Source: Galdieria sulphuraria
Lineage: Eukaryota > Rhodophyta > Bangiophyceae > Galdieriales > Galdieriaceae
Direction of reading: 5' to 3'
DNA length: 64,000 bases
NCBI RefSeq assembly: GCF_000341285.1
Contig: NW_005178457.1
Location: forward strand, 1-64,000
Shown in pieces: positions 34,532 to 43,881 of this stretch (positions are counted from its first letter, which is position 1; every line of letters starts with the position of its first letter). The notes beneath the pieces were generated by a model. The model did no database searches and was not told where the DNA came from. It was given only the letters and a program-made list of their open reading frames with translations. Position numbers and translations under genes: made by a program.

Positions 34532-35291
34532 ATGGACAAGTTGTGTGGGCTAGTACGGAATAGAGTCATTCTAAGAGGCTTTTGTAGCCAAAGTTTGAAC
34601 CTTCATCAACCAACACAACAAAGTTCTAGAATTCAATATTTTGGTAAACCAGATACTTCAAGATATTTGCCTTTTGCACCTTGTAACTCGTTAAAGCTTC
34701 CACAGTCTGAGTTTGAAAAGTTACCGTTGCCTGTAAAACAAGTATTGGAACCAAAGTATTGGGATGAAAGAAACCATCAAAGGGCAGAAATATGGAACGC
34801 TGTTTTAGAGTTTCAACGAAAGCCTGGTGACACGGGGTCAGCGGAAGTACAAGGTAAGGATGATGGATTGTGCTGCTCAGAATCGCTGTTTATATTGGGA
34901 ATAGTCGCAGTGTTCACAAAAAGACTACAAGTATTGGAGAAACAATTGAAGAGAAAAAAAGATGATAGGAGAGCTCGATTTTTGTTTGATCACTTGACGT
35001 CGAGGAGACAAAGATTGTTGCAGTATCTAGCTAGACAAAACAAAGGTAATGCTCTTGATGATGATGGCTTTTTGCGTTTTGCTAAAGAACTAAATGGGTG
35101 TGAAAATAGAACATTGTGCTCAAGTGATGGCAAGACTGGGTTTGGAAGCAAGTGCTATGTTTCCAAAGGATACCGGCGCTATGTTCCATAGAGATCATCC
35201 TTTTATACGTTTTGGTGATATGAAAACAAGCCCCGGAAAGCAACAACAACCACATAGTACGGATAAAAATAACAATCCAATAGGAGCCTAA
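34532..35291 (+). CDS. Organellar (bacterial-type) ribosomal protein uS15
   Basis: This small-subunit protein binds 16S-type rRNA. Three exons (34532-34853, 34905-35045, 35110-35291) encode 214 aa. An N-terminal extension (about 100 aa) precedes the bacterial-type core GDTGSAEVQVAVFTKRLQVLEKQLK...RRARFLFDHLTSRRQRLLQYLARQ, then EHCAQVMARLGLEAS, matching the end of bacterial S15. A hydrophilic tail of about 40 residues follows. The extension (MDKLCGLVRNRVILRGFCSQ) looks like a mitochondrial presequence, so a mitoribosome is more likely than a plastid one. The first intron (51 nt) falls inside the conserved EVQVAVF motif. The second was placed to keep the LGL motif in frame. Confidence 0.85.
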
Positions 35292-35845
35292 AAAATCTTT
35301 CAGTGTAAAATGAAATAAATTAGAAAACTCTGTGTGATCTCAAAGTCATAGAATCTTGAAAAAGCCAAAAGTTCCAGTAAACAAATTTACCACGCTCGAA
35401 CTTGAATGAGCAAGACATTCCAAAAAAAACCAGAAAGAACAAGCAAAACATCAAAAAAGACACGATAATTGAATGTAAAATTTTTTAATATTTATAAACA
35501 TTCACAAACTAATCCAATCTTGAAGATTTTTTCATTGAGTTTTTTATTAACAAATTAATTTGCAAGAAAATAACTCAAATGGAAATAAATAATAACGGGG
35601 CAATAAACGAGACTTTGAACTTTACCTACTAATTGTTAACATTCAACAACTTTGAAATTTAATAATAAAAAAGGATGATAAAATAAAAATTATTTTTAAA
35701 AACTTCATTTTAAAATTTTAATTTATGCAATTAATTTAAATCTGATAAAGTAATCAATATGTACAATATTCATAATTATTGTAGTTAGGTTACCGATGAA
35801 CGGAATAATTTTAAATCCACATTGACTGATAATTTCTTTGCTGAA
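35292..35845. other. Very AT-rich spacer with convergent genes
   Basis: About 550 bp between convergent genes. Roughly 35460-35800 is much more AT-rich than any neighbour, made of A/T runs such as TAATTTAAAT and AATAATAAAAAAGG. No gene is seen. It could be an organellar DNA insert, a matrix-attachment-like stretch or a shared terminator region. Confidence 0.5.
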
Positions 35846-37237
35846 CTAAACACCTTGGTCGCTATCACTTGATTGACTCAATTTGTATAGAAAGTGTGCC
35901 GAGTTTCCATATTCCGCGTGATAATGCATTTCTTCTGAACGTATCTGTACTTCGAATGGAATCTTATTTAATATCACCGTGGTATGTAGCGCTCTATAAC
36001 CATTCAGTTTTGGATATTTGATAAAATCTTTGTTTCTGTACGCCACAGGACACCAACGTTGTTCCACTATTGTTAATACTGAGTAACATGCTTGAACTTC
36101 CTTCATTGGATTTCGAGGTTTAATAATTATACGCAATGCAATTAAGTCATAAATTTCTTTCAGTTTCCTTCCACGTTTCATTTTTTTATATATTGAATAA
36201 AGACCTTTCACTCTTCCATGAACGGTAAAGGACAAAATCTGGTTCTGAATTTTACTTGATGTGTCTAGCAACCGACAAATATGGAATCTAGCATATTCCA
36301 AAATTTTAGAACGCTGTTGTAAAATTCTTCCAATATGACGAGAAAGACTCTCGTACTCCGTAGGATAAAGAACATGAAAAGCAACTTCTTCCAATTCCAA
36401 CTGAAGTTTCCATATACCTAAACAACTAGCAACTGGAGCCAATACATGTAAACAAATCTTTGCCAACGATTCGTCTATACCAGCGATAGAAAATGGACTG
36501 TTACATTGGTATCGCAAATCTATTAAGAAAACAACCAATGCTATAAGAAGACCGCGTTTATCCTTGGCATGTTGATACAAATCTTGTACCATCTTTGCTG
36601 ATTCCGTATCACATCGACCAAAGCAACTCCATATGAAAGATAATGAACGAGATACGCTTTCCACCAGTACTTGAAAACCACTTCCAATGGAAAGGTTCTG
36701 AACAGGAGAATTGGAAGGAATATTTACTAATATCCCGGCAACTATGGTCAAGAAATCTGCCTGTATCTCACACAACACTTGCGCAATGTGCAAACCTCTC
36801 TTTACACGATACAAACTATATTTGCTACAAGCAAAGATTCTAGCTTGACACAAGTTCAATATACTTCGTTTTGCACCTGGCAGGTGAGCAAGTTGGTTGC
36901 TCAGTTGTTGCCACAAGGAATAAAAGTCTTCATTTTCTGGGTTATTTTCAAACCAATGAAACAGGAGATCTTCTGGAAAGGTCGTATATTGTAAATTTTT
37001 GGAGTTTTCCAGGTTTTGGTGGATGGGATGCTGTATCTTGCTGGATTCTGTAACCGACAAGTTACTGCTTCCCAAACAACTCCTAGTCAAAGGACTGGAT
37101 AGCTGTCCAATTAAGGGCAAGCCTTTACACAGTTCATGTAGTTTACTACAATAGCAAATATGTTTTTGGGTGAATAGAAAAGAAGTGGGTATCCTGTACG
37201 AAGAAACTTCTCTCCAAGTTACAAAACCCCACTGCAT
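35846..37237 (-). CDS. RSH: RelA/SpoT homolog, (p)ppGpp synthetase
   Basis: This intronless 463-aa protein makes the alarmone (p)ppGpp, in algae normally in the plastid. The synthetase domain is well kept: GRVKGLYSIYKKMKRGRKLKEIYDLIALRIII, KDFIKYPKLNGYRALHTTVI and FEVQIRSEEMHYHAEYGNSAHFLYK. The N-terminal half has the layout of the HD hydrolase domain, but the His-Asp pair expected at LLHDVVEDT reads ILVNIPSNS, so hydrolysis of ppGpp is probably lost. No TGS or ACT regulatory domain follows. The protein stops just after the synthetase, so it is a short RSH. The first roughly 40 residues could be a transit peptide. Confidence 0.88.
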   Translation of the reverse strand: MQWGFVTWREVSSYRIPTSFLFTQKHICYCSKLHELCKGLPLIGQLSSPLTRSCLGSSNLSVTESSKIQHPIHQNLENSKNLQYTTFPEDLLFHWFENNPENEDFYSLWQQLSNQLAHLPGAKRSILNLCQARIFACSKYSLYRVKRGLHIAQVLCEIQADFLTIVAGILVNIPSNSPVQNLSIGSGFQVLVESVSRSLSFIWSCFGRCDTESAKMVQDLYQHAKDKRGLLIALVVFLIDLRYQCNSPFSIAGIDESLAKICLHVLAPVASCLGIWKLQLELEEVAFHVLYPTEYESLSRHIGRILQQRSKILEYARFHICRLLDTSSKIQNQILSFTVHGRVKGLYSIYKKMKRGRKLKEIYDLIALRIIIKPRNPMKEVQACYSVLTIVEQRWCPVAYRNKDFIKYPKLNGYRALHTTVILNKIPFEVQIRSEEMHYHAEYGNSAHFLYKLSQSSDSDQGV

Positions 37238-37669
37238 ATCCGTCTATAGACAAAAGATTCTATTTGCTGTCAAAATGGAATGGTTTGGTAGAGAGAGAGA
37301 GAGAGAGACGGTGGCTCTTAAAAAGTTATCAGTTTAGAAATAACGGGTTGTGAGAGATTATAAAAAAAAGTTCATCATTAAATATTTGATGAGAATAGTC
37401 AAAGTATCAAGGTTATCTTTACTTTATCTTATATTTGTAGAACCTTGACTAAAGAATAATATCCATTATAATTAAGCAATTTGTCACTACAGCAGACATC
37501 AAGAGTTTTAGTTTGTAATAAAGCCATATATGAACTCCTCCCATTCCTTGTTGTTTTGGTTACTGTTGATCCATTGGAACATCGAAAATGGATTGGACCT
37601 TTTAAAAGCTTTCCCACTACAACCCAATTCGATTCACGTGCATCGATAATTTTGAGTGTCTGTTTGAGA
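37238..37669. other. Divergent promoter region, RSH and methyltransferase genes
   Basis: About 430 bp between divergent genes, containing a GA repeat (about 37290-37308). An open frame runs into the methyltransferase gene from 37481 but has no ATG before 37670, so it is treated as leader. Confidence 0.5.
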
Positions 37670-38680
37670 ATGTCTCAAGAAGCAGCAGCATTTAAACGAG
37701 CAGAAGAAGAAAAGTGGAGCCGTGCAGGTGAAAAAAGGTGGCAATTATTTAAAAGGCTTGAAAAGGATAATGCGACTGCTAGCTTCTTTTTAAAGAATCA
37801 AAACATCTTTCCAGGTGCCAAGGTTTTGGAACTTGCTTGTGGTTCTGGAGAAACTACTCTACAAGTAGCTGCTAAAGTTAGAGGCTACTCTATTCCCTCT
37901 GGACAAACAACAGGTGAAGTTGTAGATAAGCTGTTAGAGTTGCTTCACCCGTCAAACACGAGTGTGAAACCTGCCTCCCCCGGTGCCACTGGTTCTGTCA
38001 TTGGTGTGGATATAGCTAAAGGAATGTTGAATATCTTTCAAAATAGACTAGAGAATACTGTTTTGAAGGAGTATGTAAAACTTGTAGAAAGTGACATTGA
38101 AGAATATACCATGCCAAAGGAGCATTTTGATGCGGTTATTTCGCAGTATTCCATTCCTCATTTTCCCAATGCAGTTGAAGTTTTGAAAAATGTTCGACAA
38201 TCTCTGGTTCCTAACACTGGCAAGTTTGTCACAGTCATTTGGGGACCAGTGTCTCAATGTGACATTTTCTCAATTCCTAAAAAGTTTCTAGGAGATCCTC
38301 ATGGTCACCATCATCATCATCATCATGAGCATGAGCATGAGCATGAACATCATCACCATCATCATGAGCATAATGACAACCAATCCGTACATTGTCATTG
38401 TGGTTCACCTCAACATACTTTGAAACAAATTGAAGCTGCTGGTTTTCGCTTTACCACAGTAGAATTTCCTGTAGTTTATGACTTTCCAACAGCTTCTGAT
38501 TACTTGCATTGTCTTTCTGAAATGAATCAAGGTATGAAGGAGTATATGGGAGAACCAGGAAGTGAAAATTGGCGACAAGTGGAAAGCTATGTCAAAGAAA
38601 ATAATAGTATTCAACTTTCAGATGGTTCAGTAGGCATTCGATTGAACAATATAGCTATTGGTGTTAATGCTGAGCCTTGA
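37670..38680 (+). CDS. Class I SAM-dependent methyltransferase with histidine-rich insert
   Basis: This intronless 336-aa protein starts at the first ATG in frame (MSQEAAAFKRAEEEKW). The Rossmann motif I is VLELACGSGETTL (about 56-68). Motif II/III appears as GVDIAKGML, and motif IV as FDAVISQYSIPHF, followed by the LVPNTGKFVTVIWGP strand, an order typical of UbiE/Coq5-like small-molecule methyltransferases. Between this and the C-terminal part lies a tract of about 24 residues made almost only of His and Glu (about 213-237), followed by a His-Cys-His-Cys-Gly segment, which may bind zinc, nickel or copper. The substrate is unknown. The insert is the unusual feature. Confidence 0.8.
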   Translation: MSQEAAAFKRAEEEKWSRAGEKRWQLFKRLEKDNATASFFLKNQNIFPGAKVLELACGSGETTLQVAAKVRGYSIPSGQTTGEVVDKLLELLHPSNTSVKPASPGATGSVIGVDIAKGMLNIFQNRLENTVLKEYVKLVESDIEEYTMPKEHFDAVISQYSIPHFPNAVEVLKNVRQSLVPNTGKFVTVIWGPVSQCDIFSIPKKFLGDPHGHHHHHHHEHEHEHEHHHHHHEHNDNQSVHCHCGSPQHTLKQIEAAGFRFTTVEFPVVYDFPTASDYLHCLSEMNQGMKEYMGEPGSENWRQVESYVKENNSIQLSDGSVGIRLNNIAIGVNAEP

Positions 38681-38803
38681 TGGTGTAGTTTTCAATAAAG
38701 AGAGTTTTTCTAGAAGAAGAGAAAATGTTTCGGGAAAGAAAGAAAAAAGACATGGCGCTTCAATTATGCGCCATTTTGAAAACGGAAGAAAGATTGGTCT
38801 TTC

Positions 38804-39969
38804 ATGTTCCATTATCGGAAACTTGTCAAGTCTTGGCAAGTTATTCTATTCATATGGATAGTGTTTACACTTTTCATTGTTATTTTCTATGGTGAACTGA
38901 ATGAAAGACGAAAAAGTCGAAACTATTTTTCTCATGTGCAGAAAGGGTTGCCTTTGGTCCATGATATATTCTTTGGAGTCATCACTTGTGAGGTAGTGAT
39001 ATCTTCTATCGTTTATAAAAACATAGTATCCAATCAAAGGTTTTAGAACTATGCAGAAACCTATGCAAAGGCTGTCTTCCAAACCTGGGGAAAGCTAGTC
39101 GAACCGTCCATGTTGCGGTTTTTCAGTGACTCTCCTCACGCTACCATACCAACCGTCGTCACACCCAAAATCGATATCACTGGAGTAAATAAAAAGTTAA
39201 AGACCAACTATCAAAAGCGTGTGGCTCATAAAGAGCGTTACTTTCGAGAGGAAAGTAATAGGTCCTTACAAATGTTTGCTTGGGCTTGGGACCACGTACC
39301 TCAAGCAAAAGTAGGTTGCTTACCTTGTGAAGAAACATGGAAAACTAAACGTTGTATGGTATTTATCATCAGTGGTTTTATAAATGTGATGATGATAGCT
39401 TTGTGAGAGTGGAGTTGTTACAAGAGATATTGAGACAGTTTGACCATACCAAACCTCTGTATATAGGTTCCACTAGGAGGTTCCAAGGAAAACTTGTTCC
39501 TGTGTTAGAAAGGTAGCTATAGTTATCGTATTGGATGATATGATGAGATATGTATCCCAACATTGTTGATAGGGACGCTTCTTGGACTAGGGATATTCAT
39601 TTGCGTTATGCTATGGGAGGTGCAGGATATGTATTGAGTCGTGGGTTGTTAGAGAAATGGAGACCTTGGATGAATCAATGTATTGTATATAATGGAGAAG
39701 ACAAAAATATTGCCAAATGCATTTTAGATACTTTGCATATAGAACCAATCAATTTGCCTGGTTTGTGTGTAAGTCATGGTCACATTGAGTGCCATCTTTT
39801 TGTGAACACTCTCTTTTAGTTTGTTCATCCAGACAAAGTGGATTCAGTATCTAGAGATAGTGTTATTGCATTTCATCAGATAAGGGGAATGGAGGATTCG
39901 ATGGAATTATTTCGAAGGTTTTATTTAGATAGAAATAGATATGACTCTGGAGGAGATGCGATTCCCTAA
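38804..39969 (+). CDS. Fringe-like type II membrane glycosyltransferase (GT31 type)
   Basis: Five exons (38804-38992, 39047-39310, 39373-39512, 39573-39768, 39820-39969) encode 312 aa. A short cytosolic tail and one membrane anchor (WQVILFIWIVFTLFIVIFYG) are followed by a lumenal domain. Catalytic signatures across exon joins are the ITCENYAETYAKAVFQTWGK start typical of Fringe/core-1 beta-1,3-galactosyltransferases, the metal-binding KCDDDSFV and YAMGGAGYVLSRGLL. Next comes an ED-x-x-IAKC helix (EDKNIAKCIL), then a final segment with AFHQIRG. It probably extends O-glycans in the Golgi. Donor and acceptor are unknown. The 3' end converges on the MCC gene, 98 bp away. Confidence 0.85.
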
Positions 39970-40067
39970 CTGTTTCAATAAAACCACAAAATGGTCATAT
40001 ATATATATATTTATAGATGTTCTTATCCGTTTCGGTTATTGTTTCCTTCTGTCAATAATCGACTATT

Positions 40068-42939
40068 CTAAGCTTTATTTTCCAAGTTCGTTGTTTGCTC
40101 TTCAACATCGGGTTGAATTTCAAACAACATCGCTTCTCCTGAAACCAAATCATTCGGACCAAAATGGATTTCCTTTACACATCCAGCAATAGGAGAAAGG
40201 ATCTGATGAGTCATTTTCATAGCTTCCAACACCAAAATGGGATCACCTTTGTTGACTTGCTGACCTACAGTAGCCAATACTTTAGCTACACGCCCTGGCA
40301 TAGGACTTTGAACCTTGTATTCCATGAATGAAACTTTCCGAGATGAAAAGAATAATGACAATACTTACTGCTCCATGAGATAGAGGAGAGCTAGTTTCCA
40401 AAGAATCTCCTCTTTCAAAAGCAAGCATACTTTTAGACCGTTTGAAACGTGCAACTATAGCTGAACTATCTGTAAGCTCCTTATAACCCGTCGTCATAGA
40501 CTTGTTCAAAGAACTCAATCCTTCTCGATACACAACGACTTCAGAACCAACTTGATAAACATCTATCCATTCTCGAAAACTGGTTCCAACATCAGGTTGC
40601 GAACGCATATCGGTTTCTGTATCTTGCGGTAACTTCCACTCTAGTTTCATTTTTATCATATAATCTGCTGATGCTTTGGTTCCAGCTTTTACAGCTACAT
40701 CATCTCGTTCATCCAGGATAACTTGTCTTTCTAAAATACGAACCAGTGCTTGATGTTCCTTCAACTTGGCCAAAAACAATAACTCTGAAGCTTCCGAAGA
40801 TTCTAATCGAGTCAATTGTACGTGAATTTCCTTATCCTTTTCTGCAGCAGTGGAGAATTTATCCGGAATCAAATCCATGGAATAACGCTGTTCTAAATGT
40901 AAACGAAACAAGGATAAAGCAGGAAGACACCAAGGATCAGCACTTTGACGTGAATATTGGACGTATGAGTCAAATAAAAACTGAGCAACTGAAGCACAAA
41001 CTGCACAATGTCGAACAACCCAACCTGGTAATGGCATAGTCAAGTCTTCCATATTTCGTTCCAAAAAGCCAGTATCTATTCCAGTCATAGCAAATTCTTC
41101 CAAACGTAAGATTCGTTGTACAAATTCAATATTCGTTGGGATACCAAATACACGAGTATGGAATAATGCATCTACCAGTCTTTGTCTAACTTCTTCTCTC
41201 GATTGACCTGATACAATCAACTTGGCAATCATTGGATCATAAAATACGCCAACCATATCGCCTTCTTTCATACCCGAATCAATACGAATAGGAACGGAAG
41301 GATTGGAAGAAAAGGATTGTATCGTTGGTGGATATATGAGTTTATGAATGGTTCCGGCTTGAGGAAGGAATTGATCAAAAGGATTCTCTGCATATATTCT
41401 CACTTCCATTGCATGACCACTTAATGGAATCTGTTGTTGATGTAAAATGGGTAAATATTCTTCATTCGTAACGCGTAGTTGCCATTCTACTAAATCTTGT
41501 CCAGTTATCATTTCTGTAACTGGATGTTCGACTTGTAAACGAGTATTCATTTCCATAAAATAAAATGGAGGATTTGTTTTCCAATCTTGTTTTGATGATA
41601 ACTGTTCGTTGTATGATTCCAATCGAGTCGCATCCAAAATAAACTCTACCGTTCCTGCATTTTCATAACCAACCGCTTTGGCTGCTGCAACTGCAGTCTC
41701 ACCAAGTAGACTACGAAGACTGGAAGAAATACCTGGCGCCGGTGCCTCCTCAATGATCTTTTGATGTCGACGTTGAACAGAACAGTCTCTTTCATACAAA
41801 TGTACACAATTGCCATGTTTGTCAGCAACAATTTGTACTTCTACATGACGAGAAACAGCCAAATATTTTTCTAAAAGAATATGAGTATCTCCAAACGAAC
41901 TCGATGCTTCTGCACGAGAGGCTTCCAATAAACTTAAAAACTCGGACTCGGAATGCACAATCTTCATTCCTTTTCCACCACCTCCCATAGAAGGCTTGAT
42001 CATGACGGGAAAGCCTAACCGATAACCAATGTCATTCGCTGGTCCAAATATCAAAAAACAAGATACCGATTCTTTTGGCTTCTTCAAGTAATCTCTTATC
42101 GGACTGGTCATCTCCATGATAACCTGGAACTACAGGAACACCTGCAGCTTGCATGATAGACCTTGCAGCAGCTTTCGAACCCTAAAAGAAAGTTTACATA
42201 CAATGAGTTACAATCATATTCAAGTTACCATTTTCTTTATGGCTTCAACAGGAGGACCCTAATATGGCAAACTTGCTTGAGTTTCTTGGTTCATTACAAA
42301 AAGCTATCAATGCGTACCACAAATAGAATACCATTTTGTCGACATTTTTCAGCAAAAATACTATTTTCGCTTAGAAAGCCATAACCTGGATGGATGACTT
42401 GAGCACCCACTTGTTTAGCTGCTCTTATGATATTGTCCATGTTTAAATAGCTCTCTGTAGAAGGTGGAGGTCCTATTTCAAACACAACAATCTTCGACAG
42501 CAAACAACCATAAAGATACCACAAACCTATTCGAATAGCTTCGTCTGCCCAATCGACGTGCAATGAGTTACGATCAGCATCACTATAAATAGCGACGGTC
42601 TTCAATCCTAACTTCTTCGCAGTGCTACAACAAAAAGAGAGTTTGAACCAAAGTTTCTACTGTAAGTGCATAGAAAGGGTATTACCGGAAAACTCTACAG
42701 GCAATTTCTCCACGATTCGCAACAAGTAGCTTGTCAAAACGAAACGATGGTTGTGTGTTGCGGTCAATAACTTTGCCAGTTTCTACACCATTCTCTTTCC
42801 ATGTTTCCAGGATCAAACGGTTGTTATGAAAGCTTCGTTTTTGAAAAATAGAGAAAGGAACAGAAGAACAAGTATACGTTGACCATATACTTTTACAAAG
42901 GTTTTCAAAGGAGTTTCTTGAAGGAGCCCTTTTCCACAT
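40068..42939 (-). CDS. MCCA: 3-methylcrotonyl-CoA carboxylase alpha subunit (biotin carboxylase plus BCCP)
   Basis: This mitochondrial enzyme of leucine breakdown has the alpha chain carboxylating its own biotin. Seven exons on the minus strand (42939-42686, 42624-42527, 42472-42318, 42258-42229, 42181-42067, 42014-40369, 40313-40068) encode about 847 aa. Order: presequence ([20 protein letters not shown]), biotin carboxylase start [18 protein letters not shown]-grasp [43 protein letters not shown]-domain [11 protein letters not shown], the MCC-specific BT region and the biotinyl domain with [10 protein letters not shown]. The fourth exon is only 30 nt ([10 protein letters not shown]), and all joins are in frame with the family. 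Propionyl-CoA carboxylase alpha is the main alternative. The [10 protein letters not shown] and BT segments favour MCC. Confidence 0.9.
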
Positions 42940-42990
42940 GACCAGACGAAAATCTGTCAATGGGACAAATTAACTCGAACCTAGCAATTC

Positions 42991-43045
42991 CTATCTCTCT
43001 CTCTATATATATATATATATATCTATATATATATATATATATATA
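42991..43045. repeat. (CT)n(TA)n microsatellite upstream of MCCA
   Basis: CTATCTCTCTCTCTA passes into two TA runs, 50 to 110 bp before the MCC start codon. It is like the tract at 19618 but without the GA arm. Confidence 0.85.
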
Positions 43046-43217
43046 CTTGGACAATTTTTTTCATACAAAAGACAATTCTCCTCTTTGTTTGGTCCACCTA
43101 CTCCAATTAAACAGAAACTATTGTTGAGTTACTGACTCTTTCAGCTCAACCACCCACTCTTGTATATATCTCTCAAATATCACAAGTTCTTCACAAACAC
43201 TCAAAAATAGTCAACAG

Positions 43218-43811
43218 TCAATGGAAGCTTTCACTCTTCTCACGCTTTTCTTGAACCAAGACTTCCTTTAGTTTCTGAAACAGTTCCTTCTTCGTAACTT
43301 GAAGTCTTTGTATTTCTTCTTTCAAACGCTGTATTTCTCTTTCTTCTTGCTCCAACTGTGTCACATCCCACTGGTTCAACTGTTGAGACTGTGAGGCTTC
43401 TTGTAACCCCAAGGTTACTAGTTCCTCTTCACCTTTCATAAAAGAAAGTTCTGCTAGCTTTATTTTCCTTATTTCTTCCATAAAAAAGGGCATATCTTCG
43501 TTAGAAGGTCCATCAAAGATATGAACGCGAGGTTTACGCGCCTTTTCGGAAGCTCTCAACATAATCGACTCTCTCTCCAAACCATCAACGTCACCCTCAT
43601 GAACAATTGAATCATGAATGATATATTCACGCACAACTTGTAGGTACTTTATGAGAGAAATACAAAGATAAAGAAATGGAACCAATAAGATAATGAAACC
43701 AACTCTACTTTCATTTTTCCTTGTATAATTTGGAATTTCCAATATCCATAACTCTCTCAAGTTGGAATCGTTATTTACGATATCTCTCCTCCATATGCGC
43801 AATTGCAACAC
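43218..43811 (-). CDS. Single-pass membrane protein with C-terminal coiled coil
   Basis: The open frame codes for up to 197 residues. A hydrophobic segment (VGFIILLVPFLYLCISLIKYL, about 37-57) looks like a membrane anchor. The end (about 150-192) is a strong heptad-type coiled coil (LEQEEREIQRLKEEIQRLQV). No family is recognised. There is no ATG at the 5' end of the frame and a stop lies just upstream, so the first exon is probably missing from this model or a short upstream exon is spliced in. The gene is divergent to the AMT gene, about 70 bp away. Confidence 0.5.
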   Translation of the reverse strand: MLQLRIWRRDIVNNDSNLRELWILEIPNYTRKNESRVGFIILLVPFLYLCISLIKYLQVVREYIIHDSIVHEGDVDGLERESIMLRASEKARKPRVHIFDGPSNEDMPFFMEEIRKIKLAELSFMKGEEELVTLGLQEASQSQQLNQWDVTQLEQEEREIQRLKEEIQRLQVTKKELFQKLKEVLVQEKREKSESFH

Positions 43812-43881
43812 GTATCATTTCAGTTGCTCAACTGTCTACCTACCACCTCATAAATAACTTCCAGCTGTCCATCCGAGGAAT

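Noticed and set aside
37481-37669. Extended N-terminus for the methyltransferase (63 more codons)
   Set aside because: No ATG in this stretch. The frame is simply open in the leader, and a family-like start follows at 37670.
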